A DNA stretch of 64,000 bases from Diadophis punctatus similis. Taxonomy: Eukaryota > Chordata > Lepidosauria > Squamata > Dipsadidae. The translations under genes were made by a program, and so were the position numbers. Positions 52,745-60,536 of this stretch are shown here, one piece after another. The notes under the pieces were generated by a model. That model saw only the letters and a program-made list of their open reading frames with translations, made no database searches and was not told the DNA's origin. Position 1 is the stretch's first letter. Each line of letters starts with the position of its first letter. Where the stretch lies: NCBI GenBank assembly GCA_023053685.1, contig JALIGW010000002.1, positions 239,555,177-239,619,176 on the forward strand. The letters run 5' to 3'.

Positions 52745-54012
52745 GCGTTGGAAGGGACCTTGGAGGTCTTCTAGTCCAACCCCCTGCTTAGGCAGGAAAC
52801 CCTACACTACTTTTGACAAATGGTTATCCAATGTCTTCTTAAAAACTTCCAGTGTTGGAGCATTCACAACTTCTGGAGGCAAGCTATTCCACTGATTAAT
52901 TGTTCTGTCAGGAAATTTCTCCTTAGTTCTAAGTTGCTTCTCTCCTTGTTTAGTTTCCACCCATTGCTTCTTGTGTATGTACAGGTATTTTTTTCACTAT
53001 TTATTAGGGCTTTCCTATCTCTTGGTAAAAGCTGTCATTCCAGTAAGCTCATTCTTGCAATGTGAAAAGAGAGACTATAAAAGAAATACCACTTTCTATT
53101 TTTTCAGACACTGAAAAATGCACGAAGTGCCCAGATGATCAATATCCAACCGAGAGCAGAGTCCAATGTATCCCAAAAAGAATATCCTTCCTCTCCTATG
53201 AAGAACATCTGGGCATCATCCTGGTCTCAATTGCCCTACTCTTGTTCCTATTCACAGGATTCATTTTAATCATATTCATTAAATACCTAGAAACTCCCAT
53301 TGTCAAAGCCAACAACCGCAACCTCTCCTACATCCTCCTGGTCTCCCTCTTGCTTTGTTTCTTGTCCTCCTTTTTCTTCATTGGACGACCAAGGAAAGCC
53401 ACCTGTCTTCTCCGACAAACAGTGTTCAGCATTGTCTTCTCAACAGCTGTGTCTTCTGTGTTGGCCAAAACAATCACAGTGGTGCTGGCATTCTTAGCCT
53501 CAAAACCAGGGAACAAAGTGAGAAGATGGTTAAGGAAGAGCTTGGCCAATTCCATCATCCTTTCTGGTTCTGCTGGCCAAATTTTCATCTGTGCCCTGTG
53601 GTTGTGTGTTTCTCCCCCATTCCCTGACTCTGACCTGCACTCCCAGCCTGGAGAGATCATCCTGCAATGCAACGAAGGCTCTGTCACCATGTTTTATGTT
53701 GTCCTTGGCTATATGTGTTTCCTAGCTGCCATTTGCTTCACTGTAGCTTTCCTGGCCAGGAACCTGCCTGGGGCCTTCAACGAAGCCAAGCTGATCACCT
53801 TCAGCATGCTGGTCTTTTGCAGTGTTTGGGTCTCCTTCCTGCCCACCTATCTGAGCACCAAAGGAAAGTCCATGGTGATTGTGCAGATCTTCTCCATCTT
53901 GGCCTCCAGTGCTGGACTGCTGGGCTGCATCTTCTTCCCCAAATGCTACATTATCATCCTGAGGCCAGATCTAAATACTAAAGAACATCTAGTGATAAAA
54001 GTAGGGAAATAA
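34089..54012 (+). CDS. VMN2R: V2R gene C: complete six-exon vomeronasal type-2 receptor (gene span)
   Basis: Class C chemosensory GPCR in six exons: 34089-34327, 35346-35637, 38760-39542, 42376-42588, 51575-51701, 53108-54012. All borders are AG/GT, phases join (2, 0, 0, 0, 1) and the sum is 852 codons plus stop (839 from the second ATG), a normal V2R length. No stop interrupts it. Exon 3 is 30 nt and exon 4 18 nt shorter than in gene B, and the ligand domain is much more diverged than the membrane domain. The gene is about 20 kb long because introns 2-5 hold L2, CR1, hAT, Rex1 and microsatellite DNA. A possible AATAAA lies at 54232-54237, 220 bp after the stop. Tandem with gene D. Confidence 0.92.
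34530..34828. repeat. Interspersed element, family unknown (copy 1)
   Basis: The region from about AGAAATAAAGCCGAGATT to ACTACGTGACA recurs, diverged, at 54850-55145. The surrounding intron of gene C carries TTTTGTACAAGAT on both sides (near 34475 and 34831), a 13-bp direct repeat consistent with an insertion of about 340 bp. Gene D's intron 1 lacks it. No coding content. Confidence 0.5.
35346..35637 (+). CDS. V2R gene C, exon 2
   Basis: Acceptor TTGTACAG|T, donor CCCAG|GTTTGT. 292 nt, phase-compatible with exons 1 and 3. Encodes [49 protein letters not shown] and [10 protein letters not shown]. This is the first half of lobe 1 of the Venus flytrap, closest to gene D exon 2 in this window. 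Confidence 0.92.
36005..37075 (+). mobile_element. L2-type LINE, 3' third, with stops
   Basis: 5'-truncated inside ORF2 just before Y-A-D-D-T-Q-L-Y-I. Continues through [37 protein letters not shown] and [19 protein letters not shown] with two stop codons and frame changes. The 3' end has TGTATGCCGCCTTGAGTAGG. Sense in intron 2 of gene C. Confidence 0.88.
37076..37240. repeat. (AAAT)n(AAAC)n(AAAT)n array
   Basis: Grows directly from the 3' tail of the preceding L2. Confidence 0.96.
37402..37745. mobile_element. Non-autonomous hAT-type element
   Basis: Ends CAGGGGTGGGTTCCTACTTA and CGGGAGGAACCGACTCCTG. Flanks TTTCTATA (37394-37401) and TTCCTATA (37746-37753), 7 of 8. In intron 2 of gene C. 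Confidence 0.85.
37965..38360 (+). mobile_element. L2-type LINE, extreme 3' end
   Basis: ORF2 C-terminus ([36 protein letters not shown]) and 3' end CAGAGTCCCTCGGGAGTTGG, GCGGCATACAAATC. In intron 2 of gene C. Confidence 0.88.
38361..38478. repeat. (AAAT)n array at an L2 tail
   Basis: About 28 units with one AAAAAT break, continuous with the L2 3' end. Confidence 0.96.
38760..39542 (+). CDS. V2R gene C, exon 3 (ligand-binding domain core)
   Basis: Acceptor CTTTTTCAG|GTC at 38759/38760, donor ATGGCAG|GTAGGG. 783 nt, 261 codons, phase 0 to 0, no stop. Landmarks: [65 protein letters not shown], and the end R-L-Q-P-W-Q. It is 30 nt shorter than gene B exon 3. The segment equal to [12 protein letters not shown] in gene B is [12 protein letters not shown] here, so part of a normally conserved patch is altered or lost. 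Confidence 0.9.
39755..39990 (+). mobile_element. CR1 LINE, 3' end
   Basis: AACAAGAAGCAATGGGTGGA to the CR1 3' end (GTTTCCTGCCTAAGCAGG, GGTTGGACTAGAAGACTTCC, CCCTTCCAATTCTGTTATTC). In intron 3 of gene C. Confidence 0.88.
39991..40096. repeat. (TATTC)n array at a CR1 tail
   Basis: About 21 perfect pentamers that extend the last bases of the CR1 element. Confidence 0.97.
40388..40769. mobile_element. hAT-type element, left end missing
   Basis: Right end GCACCAGTAGGAACCCACCACTG. The interior matches 32812-33449, including the hairpin (40402-40477). It begins abruptly near 40388 without the left inverted end. In intron 3 of gene C. Confidence 0.75.
40775..41122 (+). mobile_element. CR1 LINE, 3' end
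   Basis: ATGGCTAGTCTAGAGAAAAG, GCAACCTGGAATTAAGGA and TTAACCAGTGGAACAGCTTG, ending CTAGAAAACTGCCTAGGTCC, after which the pentamer array starts. In intron 3 of gene C. Confidence 0.82.
41123..41642. repeat. (TATTC)n-derived array with TGTTC, CATTC and CTACT variants
   Basis: About 520 bp of pentamers in blocks: TATTC, TGTTC, TATTC, CATTC, CTACG/CTACT, CATTC, then CTACT and CATTC again. The block structure shows repeated local amplification of mutated units. The 221-codon frame over it is not a gene. Confidence 0.97.
42376..42588 (+). CDS. V2R gene C, exon 4
   Basis: Acceptor CCATTCTAG|C, donor AATAAG|GTGGGC. 213 nt, phase 0 at both ends, 71 codons. Encodes [43 protein letters not shown]. The usual D-E-x-G-E-x-A-A-D is D-R-S-G-D-L-V-A-D. 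Six codons shorter than gene B exon 4, the lost residues lying in the second half. Confidence 0.88.
42589..43469. other. Intron 4 of gene C, no feature seen
   Basis: The 135-codon frame at 42822-43229 shows no recognisable motif and no splice logic, so I do not call it a gene. Confidence 0.4.
43470..43626. mobile_element. Short hAT-type element, perfect 8-bp TSD
   Basis: Ends CAGTAATGGGTTTCATTTAC and GTAGCAACCCACTATTG. Exact duplication GTCCTAAG at 43462-43469 and 43627-43634. 157 bp. Confidence 0.9.
43990..48666 (+). mobile_element. Nearly full-length L2-type LINE
   Basis: The left limit is uncertain (after the left arm of the host element, about 43985-44040). The first 1.2 kb is GC-rich leader with short direct repeats (GAGGAACTTCGG twice near 44180). 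It is followed by the intact ORF2 at 45270-48461, and the 3' end TATGCCGCCCTGAGTCCTTA, GGGCGGCATATAAGAATTCC with an AAATA tail to 48666. Sense-oriented in intron 4 of V2R gene C. Confidence 0.85.
45270..48461 (+). CDS. L2 LINE ORF2: endonuclease-reverse transcriptase, intact
   Basis: 1063 codons without interruption. ORF2 proteins of this clade nick the target DNA and reverse-transcribe their own RNA there. The AP-type endonuclease spans about residues 126-340 ([19 protein letters not shown] at 156, G-D-F-N-L at 262, S-W-S-D-H at 327-331). The reverse transcriptase spans about 600-870 ([26 protein letters not shown] near 693, [16 protein letters not shown] near 748, catalytic Y-A-D-D at 781-784). 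A C-terminal region follows to 1063. The first 120 residues have no clear domain, so the true start may be nearer 45645 (M-L-L-L-N). All catalytic motifs seen are present, so this copy is young or recently active. Mobile-element gene, not a host gene. Confidence 0.9.
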   Translation: MSISKRVKWKMEKLGTGTLLPPAECKNRSGRGDPATLSCKNGMYGLQEGRETSGGGEGVSGVGESRTISVITGRGRYDGSRGAGRSRGIRPRCLQAIPCSGPSDPVPSCSTRIPGNQGFQGPGLRMLLLNARSIVNKAPLIRDLITEEGADLVCVTETWLGQEGGVALSEICPAGFSVQHHSRPQGRGGGVAIITRENLHPRRIPAPEIVGCETLLLKLDLGVQVGLFLTYLPPSCVSKALPELLEAVAGLAVEFPRLMVLGDFNLPSAGETSGAAQEFMDSMTTMDLTQVIQGPTHEGGHTLDLVFLSGQWRDDLKIRDIVITPLSWSDHFLLRLDFAAPFLPRREAGPTRWFRPRRLMEPEGFQRELGEIPETLVHNSADSLVAAWNTAASGALDRIAPKRPLYGSGSRKAPWFTEELREMKRQKRRLERRWRARKTESDRTLLRIYIRSYLVAIRAAKRSYFSALIASADSRPAALFRVTRSLLAKGGSEEHLQGRAEEFAEFLSDKVAQIRSNLDSGWAESIELTGASPSPSLWEEFGPVSPEDVDRAVGAMGTSTCLLDPCPSWLVSTSREVARGWIQAVVTASLREGSVPQSLKAAVVRPLLKKPSLDPADLKNYRPVSNLPFLGKVVEKVVVTQLLQLLDETDHLDPYQSGFRRGYSTETALVALMDDLWQARDGGNSSILVLLDLSAAFDTIDHGILLHRLSELGVGGTVLRWFSSYLADRMQSVLAGGQRSSPRPLLCGVPQGSVLSPILFNIYMKPLGEIIRRHGVCFHQYADDTQLYITTPSDFSEAVDVMCRCLDDVRIWMGRNRLRLNPDKTEWLWILPPKDHDNCPSLFLEGAKLTPSDRVRNLGVLLDPQLKLDHHLSAVARGAFAQVRLVHQLRPYLEKEALLTVTHALVTSRLDYCNALYMGLPLKSIRRLQLVQNAAARAVVGVPRYTHVTSILRQLHWLPIGLRVQFKVLITIFKALHGLGPGYLRDRILPHTSLRPVRAHRVGLLQVPSAKQCRLAGPRGRAFSVAGPALWNQLPPETRTIPTLLAFRKAVKTWLFLQAGGRA
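49208..49600. repeat. Purine-rich compound array (GAAG, AAAT, GAAA, GACA units)
   Basis: Blocks of GGAA/GAAG, AAAT, GAAA and CAGA/CAGT tetramers in the right arm of the TIR element, not present in the left arm. Confidence 0.95.
49721..50035 (-). mobile_element. CR1-superfamily LINE 3' end, minus strand
   Basis: Starts GTTTGTCAAGCATGTATGAG and continues GGACAGGGACGGTAGGCAGG, then reverse of the ORF2 end (CTGAAGTTGTATTTTCTGCA). Its (GTTT)n tail is at 43659-43682, on the far side of the TIR element, which therefore inserted into the tail. Confidence 0.78.
50036..50279. other. Unassigned, in intron 4 of gene C
   Basis: A G-rich segment in which AATTGTCCCAT occurs twice, near 50055 and 50248. 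No gene seen. Confidence 0.35.
50280..50935 (-). mobile_element. Rex1-like LINE 3' end, minus strand
   Basis: The minus-strand reading is broken, but pieces such as [14 protein letters not shown] and S-F-F-P-E-S fit the C-terminal end of Rex1-type ORF2. The left part (ATTTTATTGGCCAAGTGTGA) is 3' UTR-like. Its right end overlaps in family with the fragment at 2630-3075. Confidence 0.55.
50936..51574. other. Distal intron 4 of gene C, similar to gene A intron 4
   Basis: From about 51230 (GGCTATATGAAGAATGGAGG, TTTATTGCAATGAGATATGC) the sequence follows gene A 1240-1988 in order, except that gene A carries the extra SINE/hAT at 1340-1677. This supports origin of A and C by duplication of a whole V2R unit. 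Confidence 0.55.
51575..51701 (+). CDS. V2R gene C, exon 5 (cysteine-rich domain)
   Basis: Acceptor TTCTACTTAG|C, donor AAG|GTAAGT. 127 nt ending in phase 1. Encodes [16 protein letters not shown] and then [15 protein letters not shown]. All linker cysteines seen in genes A and B are kept. Confidence 0.92.
52583..52744. repeat. (AAAAT)n(AAC)n array
   Basis: Directly at the 3' end of the minus-strand CR1 that follows, so it is another array grown from a CR1 tail. In intron 5 of gene C. Confidence 0.95.
52745..52985 (-). mobile_element. CR1 LINE 3' end, minus strand
   Basis: GTTGGAAGGGACCTTGGAGG, CTAGTCCAACCCCCTGCTTA and CAGGAAATTTCTCCTTAGTT are the reverse of the CR1 3' region seen elsewhere in the window. 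Confidence 0.88.
53108..54012 (+). CDS. V2R gene C, exon 6 (seven-transmembrane domain)
   Basis: Acceptor TATTTTTTCAG|AC. Joins exon 5 to give [12 protein letters not shown]. Seven hydrophobic segments follow, with hallmarks [66 protein letters not shown]. 905 nt open to TAA/TAG at 54010-54012. Very similar to gene A exon 6, in contrast to the diverged exon 3. Confidence 0.94.
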
Positions 54013-55959
54013 TAGTGAAACTGATTTTAGGCTCATAATGTTTCATTTCTCATTGCAGTTTTTATTGTACTTCTATGCTTCCTTTGCATCAATTTGACAA
54101 TTAAGGTTAAAAAAAATGGAATAGAAATATGAAGAGTTTAAGCCTAATCCAATTACAATGCAACATAATCATCAAACGGTAAATATATTAAGAATTAAAA
54201 TTGTCATTCAGCTAGAATGGATATGCTAAGAAATAAAACAGCTATAGCACCATGAGACAAATGCAGAGGAGAAAAGATTCACAAAAGAAAGCAAGAAAGA
54301 GTACATTGCCTAAAGTGGGATATATATCAAAATTTAAATCTCTTTGAACAGACTGTCTTTCTCTCTTTATGATTTATTATTGAATGTAGATGAGGGCAGT
54401 AGAGCTGGATGTCAAGAACATGCAGATGAACCCCGGTGGCAACACTCTGTATGACCTACTCCAGTTATTTCTGCAGGCATTATGAGACATCATAGACTTT
54501 GTGGGATCTCAGAAGTTCAGGACTTTGGTGTCCTAACACCCTTTCTGGACATAAGGACATAAGATCAAAGGAATGACCCAATGCAAAAATGCACTTGGAA
54601 GGTTCAACAACCTCCATGAAGACTTGATCCAGGGAAGAAAAAAGAGATAATCTTCAAATCAGATTGGTCTCTTATCTAAAGAAACCACACAATATTCTGG
54701 TTCCCAGAATGGAAAGCTTTCAGCATTGTACCATGTGAGCAGGAAAAGAATCTATGATGGGAAATGTCAGGAAAACATTCCTGAAATGTCACTCATCCAG
54801 ACTGACAGGATAGGAATTTTCCTACCAAGAGGCCATCTCTGGATCTTGCTTCCTTGAAGTCATTCGTATTTAGAAAATAAAACCGAGATTCAAATCTAAT
54901 TAACAAAATATTTATTTCAGTACAAAAGTAACAAAAATAAACCCTTAATAAGCTACATCTTTTCAGCTAATGGATTCACGTCTGCCTCCGGCAGGCATGG
55001 AAAAAGAAAAGGAAGTGGGAGTTGACAAAACTCCTGGAATGCACGCATGCATAGTAAAACATATCACATGTCTGCTTGATTATAAATACAAGAAACCTTA
55101 GAAAACAGTAGAGGTGCACAACTGGCAATTATTCACATCGTGACACAGACTTAACTGGGGAGCTGCAGGGAGAGCCCACCTTCTCCAGAAGCTGCCTAGA
55201 GGAGAACTGTCTTTGTAACATCCAATGGTGGGGAAAGAATCTATGATGGGAAATGTCAGGAAAACATTCCTGAAATGTCATTGAAATGTCACCCCAAACA
55301 GGGGAGCAAGGAAAGCTGTGATCCATTCCTGACCTTCTCTTCCTTCCTTGAAGAAACAACTCTAAAGAGAAGGGAGAATGAGGAAAGATCCCCCTCTACC
55401 ACTTTACTCATAGCTGGAGTTGTATTGGGAAATTTTTTTGCCTTGTTTTCAGATGATTCATGATCTGATTTCTGTGTTGATTTTCTGTCTAGGGAAATTG
55501 CCTCTATTCAAAATGCTCTGAGATTTGAGATAAGGTGGCCAAATAAATCAGACAGGCTTGACTAGTTCGCAAGGCCATGGATTCAATTGAAAAGGGATCT
55601 GTTGCCTGAAATCTGCCCTTGTTTTAAATTCTAGGCCAGTATTTATGCTTGACCTAAACTCTTTGCCCAGTTCATTTTTTTTGTTCACCTTCCTCAGTGA
55701 GAAAAACCTCCTTCTGGTTTCTTCTGCTGAGAGACAAGTTACTTCAAGAATATGTTTTTAAACTGTTGGTAGTCCTTCTTTATTTAAGTACACCTGTTAG
55801 CCAATATTTGACTTGAGCAGCCCTGTAAGAGAGAACACATATCAGCTCTATGAAACCTTGGCAGATATCTTCAAAATTACTTAGGAAGATCTCAACCTTG
55901 TCTTCTTAATAGTTGTATGGGAATCAGTATTCCCATTCTCCCGAGGTCTATGTATTATA
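54013..55959. other. 3' flank of gene C with a 47-bp direct repeat and an interspersed element
   Basis: No exon seen. AAAGAATCTATGATGGGAAA and the bases after it (47 bp) occur identically at 54745-54791 and 55234-55280. Between them, about 54850-55145, is a copy of the element at 34530-34828 (AAAACCGAGATTCAAATC ... TTCACATCGTGACA). Possible poly(A) signal of gene C at 54232-54237. Confidence 0.5.
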
Positions 55960-57121
55960 GGTAGTCCTCAACAGCTAAAATTAGACCAACATCTTACTGC
56001 TGTGGCTAGGGGGGCTTTTGCACAGGTTCGCCTGGTGCACCAATTGCGGCCATACTTGGAGAAGGAGGCTCTACTCACGGTCACTCATGCCCTTGTCACC
56101 TCCCGACTGGACTACTGCAATGCGCTCTACATGGGGCTACCCTTGAAAAGTATTCGGAGACTTCAGTTGGTGCAAAATGCAGCTGCGCGTGCTGTGGTGG
56201 GTGTGCCAAGGTACACCCACGTTACACCTATACTCCGCCAGCTGCATTGGTTGCCCATCGGTCTCCGGGTACAATTCAAGGTGTTGATCATCATCTTTAA
56301 AGCCCTTCATGGCTTAGGACCAGATTATCTTTGGGACCGCATTCTGCCTCATACTTCCCTTCGACCGGTTAGGGCCCACAGAGTGGGTCTCCTCCAGGTC
56401 CCGTCAGCCAAACAATATCGGCTGGCGGGCCTTAGGGGGAGGGCCTTCTCTGTGGGAGGCCCTGTGCTCTGGAACCAACTTCCCCCAGAGACCCGAACCA
56501 TCCCCACCCTGCTGGCCTTCCGAAAAGCCGTCAAGACATGGCTCTTCCTGCAGACAGGGGGTTGAGACTAGTTCCATCTGAGCTCTCCCCCGGTATGTCT
56601 GCTGGTGAATATTTTTAACTGTTTAATTTTTAACTTTGTTTTAATTGTTGTTTATTATCTAGTGTTCTTGCATAATGTTGTACGCTGCCCTGAGTCCCTC
56701 GGGAGTATGGCGGCATAGAAGAACCAATAATAAATAAATAAATAAATAAATAAATGTACAACCGCAATTGAGCCCAAAATTTATGTTGTTAATTAAGAAA
56801 TTTGCCTAGTGACTTTTCCCCCATTTTACAACTTTTCTTGACACATTTCTTAAGTGAATCACTGCAGTTGTTAAATTAGTAACATAGTTGTAAGTGAATC
56901 TAGTTTCCCCATTGGCTGTGTGTCAGAAGGTTTCAAAAACTGATCACATGACAATGGGACACTGCAACCATCATAAATGTGAGTCAGTGGTCAAGCATCC
57001 AAATGACTATAGGGATGCTTCAATGGTCATATGTGTGAAAAAATGGTCATAAGTCACTTTTTTCAGTACTTTTGTAACTTCAAACAGTCACTAAACAAAC
57101 TGTTGTAAGTCAAGGACTACC
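55960..57121. mobile_element. TIR element split by an L2 fragment
   Basis: Left end GGTAGTCCTCAA (55960) and right end GTAAGTCAAGGACTACC (to 57121) are inverted. The right portion (ACCGCAATTGAGCCCAAAAT, GAATCACTGCAGTTGTTAAA, GGGACACTGCAACCATCATA) matches a repeat I know as common in reptiles. The left portion is cut short by the L2 at 55972. Confidence 0.65.
55972..56755 (+). mobile_element. L2-type LINE, 3' fragment, open ORF2 end
   Basis: Open for 187 codons to the natural stop: [39 protein letters not shown]. Very close to the C-terminus of the intact L2 at 45270-48461, so it is young. 3' end TGCCCTGAGTCCCTCGGGAG and (AAAT)n tail at 56727-56755. Confidence 0.9.
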
Positions 57122-57229
57122 AGTACTAGAAGGAAATGTATATTTATCCTCTCTAGATGTTACACAGAAGGCCAAGACTGATTATACGAGGAATTGAGGA
57201 TTGAGAATTGAGGATATCCCATTGAGGAT
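57122..57229. other. Unassigned short stretch
   Basis: No feature seen. It leads into the Rex1-like LINE. Confidence 0.3.
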
Positions 57230-58770
57230 AATTTTTATAGCAATAACATGAGGTAGATGTGGCGAGGGATTCAACAAATTACCAACCATCAACCGACCAA
57301 TGTCATCCCTGCTGAGGGGGATGCTTTGTTGGCAGAAGAGCTGAATCATTTCTTTGAAGTGGAGACATCAGATACAGCTAAAATATAGCCACCAGCCCAT
57401 TGTAGCCCCCACCTCATTGTGGAAGAAGAGGAGGTGAGGAGCATTCTGAGGGCTGTGGACCCTAGAAAGGCTGCCGGTCCTGACGGTATCTCTGGCTGAG
57501 TGCTTAAAAACTGTGCTGATCAGTTGGCTGGAGTCTTTACCAGAATCTTCCATCAGTTTTTATCCCAGTCCACTATTCCATCTTGTTTGAAGGCCTCCAC
57601 CATTGTTCCACTGCCAAAGAAGTTCCCTATCAATAACCTCAACGATTACAGACCAGTGCCACTCCTATCATCATGAAGTGCTTTGAGAAATTGATCTGCC
57701 GGCACATCATTTCTGGTCTTCTGCTGTGAGAAGTAGAATTAAAATTATACTTCTAAGTAAAATTATTCTTGTAAGAAATAAGAAATAAAAATAATACATG
57801 TAATCAGAATCATTGCACAACTATTATATGACCATATCATCAAGAATGTACTTTTGGATGACAATTGTAAATGTGACCTTATAAACAGGATGTTATAAGA
57901 TTGATGTGTCTGCGGAGAGAAGATGTCTATGCAACCAGAATCTCAGGATATGGGAAAGGGCAGGATGACCTGACAGTGAATTGGACAAATGAGTTGCTAT
58001 CAGGATAAATGATAGGGTCTTTCCAAGTTGGAAAGTACCGTGTAAGGGTGCCAGAGGTATTGTAAGAGACCCAAGAATCTTACATAAAGCATGAGTAAGG
58101 AGGGAGTGGACATTGGAATAGGAGGAGCGAAGTTGAAGAGACGAACTGTATAAATATATGATATTCATAATGTAACTTTACCTCTCATGACACAGATCAA
58201 GTCCGATCATGTGAGGTCTGCTTCTTGCAAGAACATAATAAATAACTGCTTTATTATTGTTCATTTGATTCCTGTTGCATTTATCGGTAAATTTATATAG
58301 CATCTGCATACATTTGATAAACACCAGTTTGCATACAGAAGAAATAGATCTACAGACAATGCTATAGCCATCACTCTTCACACTGCTCTGACTCATTTGG
58401 AACAGCGGGGGGGGGGCTATGTGAGGATGCTTTTTGTAGATTTTAGCTCCGCATTTAACACAACAATTCCACATAGACTAGTGTCTAAACTTATGGATCT
58501 TGGGCTTTCTTATTCAATCTGCCTTTGGATTATGGATTTCCTGTCTGGCCGCTCTCAGAGGGTCAGAATAGGTAATTATATCTCTTCAGCCCTTATTCTT
58601 AACACTGATGCACCACAGGGTTGCGTGTTGAGTCCCTTACTCTATACTCTTTATGTGCATGACTGCATTTCCACTCAAGCTAGTAATATTATTACTAAAT
58701 TTGCAGACGATACAACAGTGGTGGGACTGATCTCCAAGGGGGATGAGTCTGCCTATCGAGATGAAGTAAA
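57230..58770 (+). mobile_element. Rex1-like LINE, reverse transcriptase, split by a solo LTR
   Basis: The left part has [31 protein letters not shown] and HIISGLL, with stops. The right part from 58308 is open: [53 protein letters not shown], catalytic F-A-D-D-T-T. The frame on the right continues that on the left once the LTR and one target copy are discounted. The 3' end is missing, replaced by a tetranucleotide array. Confidence 0.78.
57725..58302 (+). mobile_element. Solo LTR of an endogenous retrovirus or LTR retrotransposon
   Basis: Begins TGTGAGAAG and ends ATATAGCA (TG...CA). TCTGC is repeated at 57720-57724 and 58303-58307, a 5-bp target duplication. TATAAATA at 58149 is followed by AATAAA at 58237, the spacing expected of promoter and poly(A) signal in an LTR. 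578 bp, no internal genes. Family not determined. Confidence 0.8.
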
Positions 58771-58872
58771 ATAAACAAATAAACAAATAAACAAATAAAC
58801 AAATAAACAAATAAACAAATAAACAAATAAACAAATAAACAAACAAATAAATAAATAAATAAATAAATAAAC
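58771..58872. repeat. (AAAC/AAAT)n array
   Basis: AAATAAAC units turning into AAAT units, directly after the Rex1-like ORF. Confidence 0.95.
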
Positions 58873-59530
58873 CATTACCCTCTATTTAGAGACCAACAAC
58901 CTATTCTCAAACAAGCACTTTGGCTTCAGAAAAAAATTATCCTGCAATCTGCAACTCTTACACTGCAAAAACATATGGACTTCACAACTCGACCAGGGTA
59001 AAGCAATAGACACAATTTATATAGACTTCTGTAAAGCCTTTGATTCAGTAGTACATGACAAACTACTTCTAAAATTAAAATCTTATGGCATTTCCGGATC
59101 CTTGTGTAAGTGGATAGTTGTGTTCCTATCAACCAGGCAACAAGTAGTCAAAATAGGGAATGCCGTATCAAATCCTGCACCAGTTAACAGTGGTGTCCTC
59201 CAAGGAAGCGTTTTAGGACCCACACTCTTTATACTTTACATAAACGACCTTTGCGATCAGATTATAAGCAACTGCGTTCTCTTCACTGATGATGTAAAAC
59301 TATTCAATTCCACCGACAATGCTGCTTCCCCACAAAAAGACCTTGACTATGTGTCAGAATGGTCAAACAATTGGCAACTCCAAATCTCAACCAACAAATG
59401 CTCTGTCTTACACATTGGCAAAAAATAAATAAAATCAGAACATAAAATACAAGCTGGGCAGATACGACCTCGTAGACGACCCTCACTCTGTCAAGGACCT
59501 TGGAGTGCTCATCTCAAATGACTTAAAAGC
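58873..59530 (+). mobile_element. CR1-superfamily LINE, reverse transcriptase fragment
   Basis: Related to 10790-11855. The left part is frame-broken (ATTTATATAGACTTCTGTAA, equal to Y-I-D-F-C-K-A-F-D-S). The part at 59102-59428 is open with NSGVLQGSVLGPTLFILYIN and F-T-D-D-V-K, an altered catalytic motif (F-A-D-D expected). It ends near CTTGGAGTGCTCATCTC. Confidence 0.75.
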
Positions 59531-60085
59531 TCCGGACTGAATGCCAAGCTTAGCCTTGCAGTAACTTTGCTGTAACTTTATTTTTTTTAATTTTAATTTT
59601 TAATTTTTCCAATTTACATATCAATAAACATTTTAACAGTACTGTCATATGTTTCATACGGTTATTTATATTTATTTCTATACATCTTTATTTCTCTGTT
59701 CTAACCAATTATACCACTTATTCCACACTTCATAAAATTCTGTTTGTTCCTTGCCTTTCATCATTTTATGAGTGTTCATCTTAGTGCCTTTTTGGCAATG
59801 TTGTTACAGTGGGCTCTGGCACGTAGTACTCATTAGAGATGAGTACTTGGAGTACTCATTAGATATGAGTACTCCAAGGTCCTTGACAGAGTGAGGGTCA
59901 TACTTCATATTTCATACTTTAAGGAAATCCCAGACCTCAGAGTTTGGATTGTGTTGGGTCTATTACTTGGAATCCTGAGAATGCCATTTTGAAGGACAGC
60001 AAAAGTTACCTGGTTGTTGATATATCTTCATCCAGTATCATTTTCTGGAGGAGTCATGACAGGAAGGACCACAACCACTAGGGAA
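59531..60085. other. Unassigned, with an inverted copy of nearby LINE sequence
   Basis: 59858-59903 (minus strand) repeats about 40 bp of 59477-59520 (CTCTGTCAAGGACCTTGGAG). T-rich DNA lies between. No gene seen. Confidence 0.4.
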
Positions 60086-60536
60086 CAGTGCCTCTAGGGG
60101 TGAATCTGTGATTTTTTTCCACTAACATCCTTTTATCCAGCTTCTCCTCTGCAAATGGGACCGAGAAGTAGTTTAGGATCCCAAGAGGAAAAGTTGTTCC
60201 TCAGTGTAATTATCACAATTCTGGGGTTGGTACATCTTCTGCTGCTTCTCCAGTGACTACCTTTGATGTAAACATTAGACTGAAGCAACATGCAAAGGTC
60301 TTGCCTCAGAAAAGAATATATGCATCAGATCACCGTCTCTGTGGCACAAGTTTTGGGACTGGCAGGAGCTGTGCTTTTGAATGTACATTTCTTTCCTTTC
60401 AAGATAAAAGTCAGTTTGTCTCTATGTGAATTGGGAAAGTCATTGGCATTTCCATTTTGTAGAGTGTTTTGAATTCTTCCAACTCTTCTTGTTCTTGTTT
60501 AGAAATAGGAAAGAGGTTGATTCAGCCCTATGAATT
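60086..60536 (+). promoter_or_regulatory. Upstream block of gene D, shared with gene C
   Basis: Collinear with 33655-34088. It contains TTTTTTTCCACTAACATCC, CAGTGACTACCTTTGATG, CTCTTCTTGTTCTTGTTTAG. Probably promoter and 5' UTR, possibly only duplicated flank. Confidence 0.4.
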
